Positions 53,125 to 60,658 of a DNA stretch of 64,000 bases are shown piece after piece. Numbering within the stretch: position 1 is the first letter of the stretch; each line of letters begins with the position of its first letter. This stretch comes from Polycyclovorans algicola TG408. GTDB taxonomy: Bacteria; Pseudomonadota; Gammaproteobacteria; Nevskiales; Nevskiaceae. The translations under genes were made by a program, and so were the position numbers. Below the pieces are notes generated by a model, which saw only the letters and a program-made list of their open reading frames with translations, was not told the origin of the DNA and did not search any database. The stretch lies in the NCBI RefSeq assembly GCF_000711245.1, contig NZ_JOMH01000001.1:676830-740829 (forward strand), in the 5' to 3' direction.

Positions 53125-53222
53125 AATAGATAAGTGGATAGATACTACGGCATAAGTAATTGTTTATGCATGGAGTGATCGCGCAGAGACGTCTAGAACG
53201 AAATAGATAAAAGCATAGATAC
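53125..53222. repeat. Pair of 21-bp direct repeats upstream of the HipA/YjjJ gene
   Basis: AATAGATAAGTGGATAGATAC (53125-53145) and a copy identical at 18 of 21 positions (53202-53222) lie 77 bases apart in the same orientation. Each contains two TAGATA units. They fall in an AT-rich gap between the kinase gene (start 53097) and the broken MAPEG gene (start 53292). They may be operators for the winged helix of the YjjJ-like protein. The remainder of 53098-53291 shows no gene. Confidence 0.5.
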
Positions 53223-53291
53223 ACTTCTACTGCTGTCGCCGTATCTCGCGACCAACTGACATCATCGCTGCACCACTTCAAGGACCTCACC

Positions 53292-53570
53292 ATGAACGCC
53301 TCCCCGCTGGTTCCTCCGCTGCTGGCCTTGGTGGCGCTCACGGCAGTGGCGTGGGTGGCGATGGTGGTGCAGCGTCTGAGCGCGCAAAAGCGCTTGCGCT
53401 TGCCGATAGATGCGTTTGCAACGCGTGCCTCAACCAGCGCCGCGTTTGGCCCTACCGAGAAGGCGGCCGACCATTGCTTGAATCTGTTTGAAGCGCCGGT
53501 GCTGTTTACGCACTGGTGGCCGTGTCGTTGGCGACCGAGGTGGTGACGCCGTTGCTGGTCACACCGGCCC
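53292..53570 (+). pseudogene. Broken MAPEG-family membrane protein gene
   Basis: The first 72 residues match the MAPEG family start: a transmembrane helix (PPLLALVALTAVAWVAMVV), RLPIDAFATRASTSAAFGP and NLFEAPVLF. At 53504-53506 (TTT) one base appears missing. Restoring it continues as YALVAVSLATEVVTPLLV, the next MAPEG helix, after which the C-terminal third is absent. So the gene has both a frameshift and a truncation. AAGGACC precedes the ATG. Confidence 0.7.
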
Positions 53571-53581
53571 AACGCCACAAA

Positions 53582-53609
53582 CCAAAACGGCCCCATTGAT
53601 GGGGCCGTT
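53582..53609 (-). terminator. Rho-independent terminator of the catabolic operon
   Basis: AACGGCCCC, loop ATCAAT, GGGGCCGTT followed by TTGGTTTG on the minus strand, 20 bases after the SDR stop at 53630. The GC stem of 9 bp is strong; the T-tract is interrupted. It ends the operon reading from 58 kb downwards. Confidence 0.75.
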
Positions 53610-53629
53610 GGGTGCGGCGCGGGGACGGT

Positions 53630-54559
53630 TTACACCGGGTCCCAGGTGAACACGTCGCCCGAGCGTTGCAGCGCGTAGAAGTCGTTCTCAAACTGCGGAA
53701 ACACGCGGTCAACGACGGACTGCGGCGTCCAGCCTTCGGCGGTGTGCGCGGTGCGGATGGGGCGCGGCTGGCTGAACAGGTAGATCTCGTTGTTGCGCAC
53801 GCCGAAGATCTGCCCGCTCACATGTTTGGCGCCATCGCTGGCCAGCGCGGCGACGAAGGGCGCGATCTTTTCCGGGATCAGTTTTTTCAGTCCTTCGACG
53901 CGCTTTTTCTGCTCGGGCGTTTCGTCGGGAATCGAGCTGACCATGCGCGTCCAGGCAAACGGTGCCACCGCGTTGGAGCGCACGCCGAACTTCTGCATGT
54001 CGAGGGCAATGGCCTTGCTCATGCCGACGATGCCCAGCTTGGCGGCGCAGTAATTCACCTGGCCAAAGTTGCCGATCAGCCCCGAGGTGCTGGTCATGTG
54101 AATCAGGCTGCCCGAGCCCTGCGCCTTGAGGTGCGGCGCGGCGGCGCGGCTGGTGTTGAAGCTGCCCTTGAGGTGCACGGCAATCACCGCGTCGAACTCT
54201 TCCTCGCTCATGCGGTGGAAGATCACGTCGCGCAGGTTGCCAGCGTTGTTGACCACCGAGTCGATGCGGCCAAAGGTGCTGATGGCGGTCTCGACCATCG
54301 CCTGCGCGGCGTCAAAGTCGGCCACGGAATGCGTGTCGGCCACGGCGTCGCCGCCCATGGCCTTGATTTCGGCGACCACGCTTTCGGCCGGCGTTTCGCC
54401 GCTGCTGTCGCCGGTCAGGCTCACGCCCAGGTCGTTGACGACAATTTTGGCGCCTTCGGCCGCCATGGCCAGCGCGATGCCACGACCGATGCCGCGACCG
54501 GCGCCGGTGACGATGACGACCTTGCCGTTCAGCAGGCCATTGGGGGTTGAATCGCTCAT
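53630..54559 (-). CDS. SDR-family dehydrogenase (3-hydroxyacyl-CoA dehydrogenase-like)
   Basis: The 309-residue short-chain dehydrogenase has the cofactor motif T18-G-A-G-R-G-I-G25, NNAG at 104-107, and catalytic Y170-x3-K174 with Ser at 157-159. The insertion after the second strand (NDLGVSLTGDSSGETPAESV) is shared with the MFE-2/HSD17B4-type SDRs that oxidise 3-hydroxyacyl-CoA or hydroxysteroids. The start is ATG 54559 with AAGGA upstream; the reading to 54673 is rejected. It is the last gene of the operon and may supply the dehydrogenase step missing from the FadJ-like protein two genes upstream. Confidence 0.88.
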   Translation of the reverse strand: MSDSTPNGLLNGKVVIVTGAGRGIGRGIALAMAAEGAKIVVNDLGVSLTGDSSGETPAESVVAEIKAMGGDAVADTHSVADFDAAQAMVETAISTFGRIDSVVNNAGNLRDVIFHRMSEEEFDAVIAVHLKGSFNTSRAAAPHLKAQGSGSLIHMTSTSGLIGNFGQVNYCAAKLGIVGMSKAIALDMQKFGVRSNAVAPFAWTRMVSSIPDETPEQKKRVEGLKKLIPEKIAPFVAALASDGAKHVSGQIFGVRNNEIYLFSQPRPIRTAHTAEGWTPQSVVDRVFPQFENDFYALQRSGDVFTWDPV

Positions 54560-54602
54560 ATTGAAGTCCTTGTTGATCGAATGAAGGGGCGGCGCGGCGG
54601 GC

Positions 54603-55865
54603 TCAAAGGCCTTTGGCGATCTCGTCCCACTGCTGCGAAAGGCTGTCACGGAAGGCCGGTGCGGCAACGTCAATCAGCGCATTGGCGCGGGCGTGCAGCG
54701 ACAGACCGCGCAGCGACGCGACGCCGTGCTCGGTGACGATGAAATCGGCGGAGTGGCGCGGCAGCGCGGTGAAACCGGCGCCGAGCTTGGCGACCACGCG
54801 CGTGTGCTTGCCGTCGTCGGTCGCGGCCGGCAGGGCGATGATGGAGCGCCCGCCCGGCGACAGCAGCGCGCCGGCGGCATACGCCGGCAGGCCGCCGACT
54901 CCGGCGACCAGCTTGCCGCGAATTGAGTCGGCATTGACCTGGCCGAACAGGTCGACCTCGACCGCCGAATTGATGGCGCAGAAATTGTCGATGGCCGCGA
55001 TGCGGCGCACGTCGTGCGTTTCGCTGGCCGGACGGAAGTAGAAGGCGGTATCGCGGCCAACGCGGTCATAAAACGCGGCGTCGCCGAGCGCGACCCCGGC
55101 CTGCACGTGGCCCTCGCCCGCAGCCAAGCAGCCGGCGTCGAGCAGGCTCAGCACCGGGGTCGACACCATGCCGGACCAGACTTTCAGGTCACGGTGGCCG
55201 GTCAGCGACGCGAGAATGCCGGCTTGCAGCTTGCCGACGCCAAACTCCAGCGTATCGCCGTCGCGCACCAGCTCGGCGACGCGGCGGGCATGTTGCAGCA
55301 TGGCCTCGTCGGGGGTGCCGCCATCGAACAGCAAGGGCGTTTCCGCGTGTTCAAAGGTCGCGTCGAAATCGCTGATGTGCACCTCGAAACTGCCCCGCGT
55401 GCGCGGCAGACTCGGGTTGACGTGCGCCACGCGGCGACGGGCCTTGGCCCATACCGCCGGGTGAAAATCCCAGCTCGGGCCGAGACTGCAACGGCCGTTT
55501 TCATCTGGCGGGGTCACCTGCGCGACCAGCAGGTCGATTGCCGGCAACTGACGCAGGTCATGAAAGATGCCGGGGTAGTCCAGCGGCAGCAGTTCGGCAC
55601 GACCATCGGCCAGACCGGGGCGCAGTTTTGGCCCCATGAAATAGGCGCGCTGCCGGGCCTGCGGGTGCAGCCCAAGGTAGTCGGTGTGGTTGATGCCGGG
55701 GAAATGCACGCCGACAAACTGCACACCGGCGCAGGCCTCGGGGTTGGCCTTCAGCGCCGCCGCAAAGGCCAGGCTTTCGCCCGACATGCCAGGCACAAAC
55801 ACGCGCATGCCCGGCCGCAGCGAGGCGACGGTGGCGGCAGCGGTGGTCGGCGTAGGTGCAGTCAT
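54603..55865 (-). CDS. Acetyl-CoA hydrolase/CoA-transferase family protein
   Basis: The 420-residue protein belongs to the acetyl-CoA hydrolase/4-hydroxybutyrate CoA-transferase family: AAALKANPEACAGVQFVGVH early, VNPSLPRTRGS in the middle, and the block INSAVEVDLFGQVNADSIRG containing the probable catalytic Glu, then GVGGLPAYAAGALLSPGGRS. It could transfer CoA to the free acid substrate or release a product. It starts 8 bases after the preceding gene's stop, so it is co-transcribed. Confidence 0.88.
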   Translation of the reverse strand: MTAPTPTTAAATVASLRPGMRVFVPGMSGESLAFAAALKANPEACAGVQFVGVHFPGINHTDYLGLHPQARQRAYFMGPKLRPGLADGRAELLPLDYPGIFHDLRQLPAIDLLVAQVTPPDENGRCSLGPSWDFHPAVWAKARRRVAHVNPSLPRTRGSFEVHISDFDATFEHAETPLLFDGGTPDEAMLQHARRVAELVRDGDTLEFGVGKLQAGILASLTGHRDLKVWSGMVSTPVLSLLDAGCLAAGEGHVQAGVALGDAAFYDRVGRDTAFYFRPASETHDVRRIAAIDNFCAINSAVEVDLFGQVNADSIRGKLVAGVGGLPAYAAGALLSPGGRSIIALPAATDDGKHTRVVAKLGAGFTALPRHSADFIVTEHGVASLRGLSLHARANALIDVAAPAFRDSLSQQWDEIAKGL

Positions 55866-55873
55866 GCCAACGC

Positions 55874-57163
55874 TCAGGCGCGCAGAAACGCGTCAACCTG
55901 CGACAGCGGTGTCAGGGCAGCTTTCAATGCCGGATCGGCCTTGGCGGCGAGCGTGGCAATGTGCGCAGCGCCGGTCTGCCGCAACCAACTGAACGGGCCG
56001 CCGGTGTAAGACGGATACAGCCCGGCATTGACGGCGGCCACGTCGGCCAATTCCACTGGCTCGGCCTTGCCGGCTTTGCCCGACTGCCAGCAGGCGAGCG
56101 CAGCCGCGGCGCCGAGCAGCAGTTTGGTGTCTTCGTTGCCATTGGCCGCCTTGGCAGCGGCCTTGGCCTCGCGCAGTTTCGGCAAGAAGGCGTCGTCGCC
56201 CTCGGCCAATGGGCTCTTGTCACCGAGCAGCCCGAGCTTGGCGGCCTTCTGCCGATTCAGGAACAGGCTACGCACCATGTTGCCGGCAACCGGGTCACGC
56301 ATCAGCTCGACGAAGATGCGCATCTCGTGCTCGCCGGCCTCGGTCATCGGCAGCGACCAGCCGCCGACCACGCAGTCGATGATGGCGATGTACGCCGGGT
56401 AGTGGCGCAACTGGTAATCGCTGATGCCCACGGCTTTGGCGATGGCGGCGCGGGCGGACTCGTTGTTGCTGAAGTCAAAAGGTGCGGTGTCAAACGTGGC
56501 GCCTGGGGCATCCCAGGGTGCCTGCGCGCGGCTGATGTTGCGGGCGCGCTTTTTCGCGGCTTCAACGAGTTGATCGGCGGGGACGACTTCATCAACCAGG
56601 CCCAGCTTGAGCGCTTCCGCCGGGGCGACGGGGTTGCCGTTGAGCAGCATCTCCAGACCCTTGGCGGTGCCGATCAAATGCGGCAGGCGCTGCGTGCCAC
56701 CGGCGCCGGGCAACAGGCCCAGCTTGATTTCGGGCAGGCCCAGTTGAATGGACGGGTCGTCGGCGACCACGCGCTCACGGCAGGCCAGACAAACTTCCAG
56801 CCCGCCGCCCAGTGCCAGCCCGTTGATGGCGGCGACGAAGGGTTTGGGGTTGGTTTCCAGCCGCCGGAACAGTCGACCCAGATGGCCAAACAGGTCATGC
56901 AGTTCTTCGGTGCTGCCGGTGCTGGCGGCGCGCTCGGTGAACATTTGGATCATCGCCAGATCGGCGCCCGCCAGAAACGCGGACTTGGCCGAGGTCAGCA
57001 CCACGGCCTTGATTTGGTCGTCCGACTGGGCGCGGGTGATCAGTGCCTCAAGCGAATCCATCATGTCGCGCGAAAACACGTTCATTGCGCGATTCGGCAT
57101 GTCGATGCGCGCCAGCAGAATGCCGTCGGCGTCGAGTTCGGTCTGGATGTTGGGATCGGTCAT
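55874..57163 (-). CDS. FadJ-like enoyl-CoA hydratase lacking the dehydrogenase domain
   Basis: The 429-residue protein has an intact crotonase domain (about 1-210: AFLAGADLAMI, GLALGGGLEVCLAC, LPEIKLGLLPGAGGTQRLP). The helical linker typical of FadB/FadJ follows (AIIDCVVGGWSLPMTEAGEH, VRSLFLNRQKAAKLGLL). Instead of the NAD-binding dehydrogenase there is only a short segment of about 60 residues. The end, NAGLYPSYTGGPFSWLRQTG, resembles the extreme C-terminus of FadJ. It therefore looks like a multifunctional enzyme from which the Rossmann part was deleted. The start ATG 57163 has a weak ribosome site; coupling to the preceding gene (13 bases) is likely. Confidence 0.85.
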   Translation of the reverse strand: MTDPNIQTELDADGILLARIDMPNRAMNVFSRDMMDSLEALITRAQSDDQIKAVVLTSAKSAFLAGADLAMIQMFTERAASTGSTEELHDLFGHLGRLFRRLETNPKPFVAAINGLALGGGLEVCLACRERVVADDPSIQLGLPEIKLGLLPGAGGTQRLPHLIGTAKGLEMLLNGNPVAPAEALKLGLVDEVVPADQLVEAAKKRARNISRAQAPWDAPGATFDTAPFDFSNNESARAAIAKAVGISDYQLRHYPAYIAIIDCVVGGWSLPMTEAGEHEMRIFVELMRDPVAGNMVRSLFLNRQKAAKLGLLGDKSPLAEGDDAFLPKLREAKAAAKAANGNEDTKLLLGAAAALACWQSGKAGKAEPVELADVAAVNAGLYPSYTGGPFSWLRQTGAAHIATLAAKADPALKAALTPLSQVDAFLRA

Positions 57164-57176
57164 GGTGGGGTCAGGC

Positions 57177-57962
57177 TCAGGAGAATTTGGGGGAACGCTT
57201 GTTGATGAAGGCGTCAATGCCTTCACGACCGTCGATGGAATCGGCGCAGGCCGACACCAGCCGGGCTTCCATTTCCATCTGCGTCTCCAGGTCGTTTCCG
57301 GGACTGGCGAGCAGCAGTTGCTTGATGTTGCGGTTGGCCCCTTTGGCGCCGCGCGCGAACTGCGCGGCAAGGGCTTCGACCTCGGTGTGCAGTTGGTCGT
57401 CGTCGACCACAGCGGTGATCAGACCCCAGTCCAGCGCTTCGGCGGCCGACAGCGTGCGGTTGGTGAGCATCAACTCCTGCGCGCGGCGCAGGCCAACCAG
57501 TCGCGGCAACTGGTGAGAGGCGCTGCCGTCGGGGCTCAGCCCGGCGCGGGTGTAGGCCATGTTGAAGGCGGCTGATTTGCCGGCAATCACCAGGTCACCG
57601 GCAATGGCCAGACTGAAACCGCCGCCGGCGGCCATGCCGTTGACGGCCACGATCAGCGGCGCGTCCATGCGGGCGAAGGTCGAGACCGCGCGGTGCAGAT
57701 GATTGGCGAGGCGCCTGACATAAACGCCGCGGGCGTCGCCAGCATCGGCCATGCCCTTCAGATCGCCACCGGCCGAGAAGAACTTGCCGGCGCCGGTCAG
57801 CGTGACGGCCTTGACCGTGGGGTCGGCTTCGCAACGGGCGGCCACGTCGGCCAGCTCGCGCATCATCGGTTCGTTGAAGCCGTTGGCCGCACCGGGCCGG
57901 TTCAGCGTGATGCGTGCCACCGCATCCGATTGTTCAAAGGCAAGGGTGTCGTAGTCGCTCAT
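57177..57962 (-). CDS. Enoyl-CoA hydratase/isomerase family protein
   Basis: The 261-residue crotonase has RITLNRPGAANGFNEPM, oxyanion segments FFSAGGDLKG and GMAAGGGFSLAIAGD, and YTRAGLSPDGSASHQLPRLVG. At the second catalytic position it has Asp (SPDGS) rather than Glu, so it may be an isomerase or a ring hydratase rather than a standard hydratase. It begins just past a terminator that follows badI, so it depends on read-through or has its own promoter. Confidence 0.88.
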   Translation of the reverse strand: MSDYDTLAFEQSDAVARITLNRPGAANGFNEPMMRELADVAARCEADPTVKAVTLTGAGKFFSAGGDLKGMADAGDARGVYVRRLANHLHRAVSTFARMDAPLIVAVNGMAAGGGFSLAIAGDLVIAGKSAAFNMAYTRAGLSPDGSASHQLPRLVGLRRAQELMLTNRTLSAAEALDWGLITAVVDDDQLHTEVEALAAQFARGAKGANRNIKQLLLASPGNDLETQMEMEARLVSACADSIDGREGIDAFINKRSPKFS

Positions 57963-57982
57963 CGCTGCTCCGTGGTCGCGTC

Positions 57983-58012
57983 AAAAAGCCCGCGCCCGAA
58001 GCGGGCGCGGGC
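57983..58012 (-). terminator. Rho-independent terminator after the BadI-like gene
   Basis: On the minus strand GCCCGCGCCC pairs with GGGCGCGGGC across a TTCG-type loop and is followed by TTTTTGACG, a textbook terminator, 8 bases past the BadI-like stop (58021). It would reduce transcription into the crotonase genes downstream. Confidence 0.85.
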
Positions 58013-58020
58013 ATCAATCA

Positions 58021-58812
58021 TCACGCGAACTTTTTGAAGTCCGGCTTGCGCTTCTCGTTGAAGGCCTTCACGCCTTCTTTCGATTCTTCAGACTGGTAGT
58101 AGCCCTTTACCGCGGCCACGCCCATGAAACTGATGCCGCGAATGTTTTCGCTGTCAGCGTTGAACGAACGCTTGGCGATGGCGATGGCGGTGGGGCTGAG
58201 CTGGTTGATCTCGGCCGCCCAGGCTTCGCACTCGGCATCGAGGTCATCGTGCGGCACGACCTTGTTGACCAGGCCCATTTCCAGCGCTTCCTGCGCCTTG
58301 TAGCGGCGGCACAGAAACCAGATTTCGCGGGCTTTCTTCTCGCCGACCATGCGCGCCAGATACGCGGTGCCGAAGCCGGGGTCCACCGAGCCGACCTTGG
58401 GGCCGACCTGGCCGAACTGCGCCTTCTCGGAGGCGATGGTCAGGTCGCAGATGGTGGCAAACACGTTGCCGCCGCCAATGGCAAAACCCTGCACGCGGGC
58501 GATGACGACCTTGCGGCAGTCGCGGATGGCGGTCTGCAGCTCTTCGATGGGAAAGCCCACCATGCCGCGCGGGCCGTAAAGGCCATCGTCGGAGTAATGC
58601 ACTTTCTGGTCGCCGCCGGTGCAGAACGCCTTGTCGCCAGCGCCACCGAAGATGACGGTGTTGACCGACTTTTCTTCGTCGGCGGCGCGGAAGGCGAGGA
58701 TCAGCTCTTCGACCGTCTGGTTGCGGAAGGCATTGAACACTTCCGGGCGGTTGATGGTGATGCGGACGGCGTTCGCGCCAACTTCGTAGGTGATGTCTTT
58801 GTAGTCGCTCAT
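58021..58812 (-). CDS. badI: BadI-like 2-ketocyclohexanecarboxyl-CoA hydrolase (ring-opening crotonase)
   Basis: The 263-residue protein is very similar to BadI, the MenB-like crotonase that hydrolytically opens the ring of 2-ketocyclohexanecarboxyl-CoA to pimelyl-CoA in Rhodopseudomonas. Diagnostic blocks are CTGGDQKVHYSDDGLYGPRG, RVQGFAIGGGNVFATICDLT, FGQVGPKVGSVDPGFGTAYL and AIAKRSFNADSENIRG. The start is ATG 58812 with AGAG upstream; a reading to 58914 is rejected. A promoter with TATAAT lies 85-90 bases upstream and a strong terminator just downstream. A related substrate such as a bicyclic or steroid-ring ketone cannot be excluded. Confidence 0.88.
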   Translation of the reverse strand: MSDYKDITYEVGANAVRITINRPEVFNAFRNQTVEELILAFRAADEEKSVNTVIFGGAGDKAFCTGGDQKVHYSDDGLYGPRGMVGFPIEELQTAIRDCRKVVIARVQGFAIGGGNVFATICDLTIASEKAQFGQVGPKVGSVDPGFGTAYLARMVGEKKAREIWFLCRRYKAQEALEMGLVNKVVPHDDLDAECEAWAAEINQLSPTAIAIAKRSFNADSENIRGISFMGVAAVKGYYQSEESKEGVKAFNEKRKPDFKKFA

Positions 58813-58896
58813 GGAATTCTCTTTGTGGGTCGCCAGTGTGGAAAGAAGCCTGCAAAACCCGTGTGAATTGATCGGGATGCGCGTCTCCGGGGCGAA

Positions 58897-58916
58897 ATTA
58901 TAGTATGCAACCATAC
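58897..58916 (-). promoter_or_regulatory. Promoter with operator-like dyad upstream of the BadI-like gene
   Basis: Minus-strand TATAAT (58897-58902) is directly preceded by the dyad GTATG-GTTG-CATAC (58903-58916), which falls between the -35 and -10 positions, a usual place for TetR-type operators. The -35 itself is weak, as expected for a regulated promoter. No other structure was seen in the gap 58813-58995. Confidence 0.5.
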
Positions 58917-58995
58917 GGCAATGCTGATGATGGCCCGCGCACGGCGCAGGCGCGTCTTTACATTGGGTGATGCGCAGGCAGCCGCGGGTGGCACT

Positions 58996-60387
58996 TTATT
59001 GCCCTGCAGTCTCTGCCACGTTGAAGGGTGGCGCCGGCAAGCACGCCAACAGTTCGGCCAGCGTGGTGCGCTTGAGCCTCGGGCGCGACAGTTGCGCGCC
59101 GTCGTGCTGCTCCTGCCGGTCAATGTGCTGCCAATCGGTGTAGCGGGTCAGCGACGGCGCATGCTTGGTCAGCTTCGACAGCACCGCGTCAGCGCTGAGT
59201 GTGCCGCCGGCAGGCAAAACGCCTGCGTCGGCATCGGCGATCAGGGACTGCACACAATCCCGAGCGCACTTTTTGTTGCTGCCGATGATCCCCTGCGGGC
59301 CGCGACCAATCCAACCGGTGACATACGCGCCGGGGACCGGTTGCCCCTCGTCGATCACCCGGCCATCGCGGTTGGGGATGACGCCGCGCCGCGCATCGAA
59401 AGGCAGCCCGTTCAGGGCCTTTCCGCGATAGCCGATGGCGGCCAGGACCAGGCCCGTTTGCAGCACCTCGGTTTCGGCACCGGCGTTGCCGGTTGATGCG
59501 ATGCGCAGGCCCCCGACCTGGTGATGGCCCAGCACTTCGACGGGCGCACTGTGGAAGCGCAGGATGATTTTTCGGTGACCGCTGCGGCGCTGCGTGCACA
59601 GGGCTTTCAGGGCCGCCATCTTCGGGCCGTGACCGGGGGTGGATGCGAGCACGACACGCTCGGCCTCGGCGCCTTCGACCCCGATTGCCGTGTCGGGCAG
59701 CTCGCCCAGCTCTTCGAGTTCGGGAAAGTTGAAGGCGGCGTCCTCAGGGCCGCGACGGCCGAGAATCACCACCTCACGAACCCGGCTCTGTGCCAGCGCG
59801 GCCAGCGCGTGAGCGGCGATGTCGGTCTGGCGCAGCGCATCGACCGGTTTGAGCAGGATGCGCGCAATGTCCATGGCGACATTGCCGTTGCCGATGATTA
59901 CTGCGCGTTCGCTGCTGAGGTCGAATGTGAGGTGGCTGAAATCGGGATGGCCGTTGTACCAACCGACGAACTGCCGCGCGGCATGGCTGCCGGGCAGGTC
60001 TTCGCCGGGAATGGCCAGCCGCCGTTCGTCTTCGGCGCCGACCGCGTAAATCACCGCGTCGTACCAGGCCGACAGATCGGCAGGGCTGACCGAGGCGCCC
60101 ACGCTGACGTTGCCGATGAAGCGAAATCCCGGACGGTGGGCGATGGCATCAAACACCCGGCTCATCCTCTTCTTATCTGGATGGTCGGGCGCGACGCCGC
60201 CGCGAATCAGTCCCCAGGGTGTGGGCAGGCGGTCGATGACGTCCACCTCGACCGGCATCGTGATCTGTTTGACGAGTCGGCCCTTGATGAACGTCCCCGC
60301 CGGGTTTTCCAGCAAGTGCCCGGCGGCATACAGGCCGGCCGGTCCGCTGCCGACGATGGCGACGCGCAAGGGACGGGGCTCAGCCAT
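58996..60387 (-). CDS. Ferredoxin-NADP+ reductase, FprA/adrenodoxin-reductase type
   Basis: The 463-residue flavoprotein has VAIVGSGPAGLYAAGHLL at the start (FAD motif 13-18), LPTPWGLIRGGVAPDHPDKK, the NADP motif AVIIGNGNVAMDIARILL and the late GAYVTGWIGRGPQGIIGSNK, all typical of mycobacterial FprA and adrenodoxin reductase. It moves electrons between NADPH and ferredoxin. It starts inside the last codons of the ferredoxin gene (8-base overlap), so the two are certainly partners. A reading to 60612 is rejected because it overlaps the ferredoxin. Confidence 0.93.
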   Translation of the reverse strand: MAEPRPLRVAIVGSGPAGLYAAGHLLENPAGTFIKGRLVKQITMPVEVDVIDRLPTPWGLIRGGVAPDHPDKKRMSRVFDAIAHRPGFRFIGNVSVGASVSPADLSAWYDAVIYAVGAEDERRLAIPGEDLPGSHAARQFVGWYNGHPDFSHLTFDLSSERAVIIGNGNVAMDIARILLKPVDALRQTDIAAHALAALAQSRVREVVILGRRGPEDAAFNFPELEELGELPDTAIGVEGAEAERVVLASTPGHGPKMAALKALCTQRRSGHRKIILRFHSAPVEVLGHHQVGGLRIASTGNAGAETEVLQTGLVLAAIGYRGKALNGLPFDARRGVIPNRDGRVIDEGQPVPGAYVTGWIGRGPQGIIGSNKKCARDCVQSLIADADAGVLPAGGTLSADAVLSKLTKHAPSLTRYTDWQHIDRQEQHDGAQLSRPRLKRTTLAELLACLPAPPFNVAETAGQ

Positions 60388-60658
60388 CAACCGGCTCCAC
60401 CACGCGCGATTGAAAATGCTCGGCATTGATGCGCGTGTAATGACGCCATTTGGCCGGCAGCTGGTCCTGCGAAAAAATGGCCGAGACCGGGCAGGCCTCT
60501 TCGCAGGCGCCGCAGTCCACGCATTGCAGCGGGTTGATGTAGAGCTGCGTGGCGTGGGTGAAGCCATCCTCATCGGGCATGGGGTGAATGCAGTCCACCG
60601 GGCATACCTCAACGCAGGCGTAGTCGGCGACGCAGGGCGCGGCGATGACGTAGGTCAC
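60380..60658 (-). CDS. FdxA-type two-cluster ferredoxin
   Basis: The 92-residue protein has cysteines at 9, 15, 19 and 23 (CVADYACVEVCPVDC) and 46, 49, 52 and 56 (CVDCGACEEACP), close to 7Fe/8Fe ferredoxins of the FdxA/FdxC family. The first motif lacks the CxxC pair, which favours a 3Fe-4S cluster at one site. It overlaps the molybdopterin oxidoreductase by 4 bases and the reductase by 8, giving a compact three-gene electron-transfer unit. Confidence 0.93.
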   Translation of the reverse strand: MTYVIAAPCVADYACVEVCPVDCIHPMPDEDGFTHATQLYINPLQCVDCGACEEACPVSAIFSQDQLPAKWRHYTRINAEHFQSRVVEPVDG

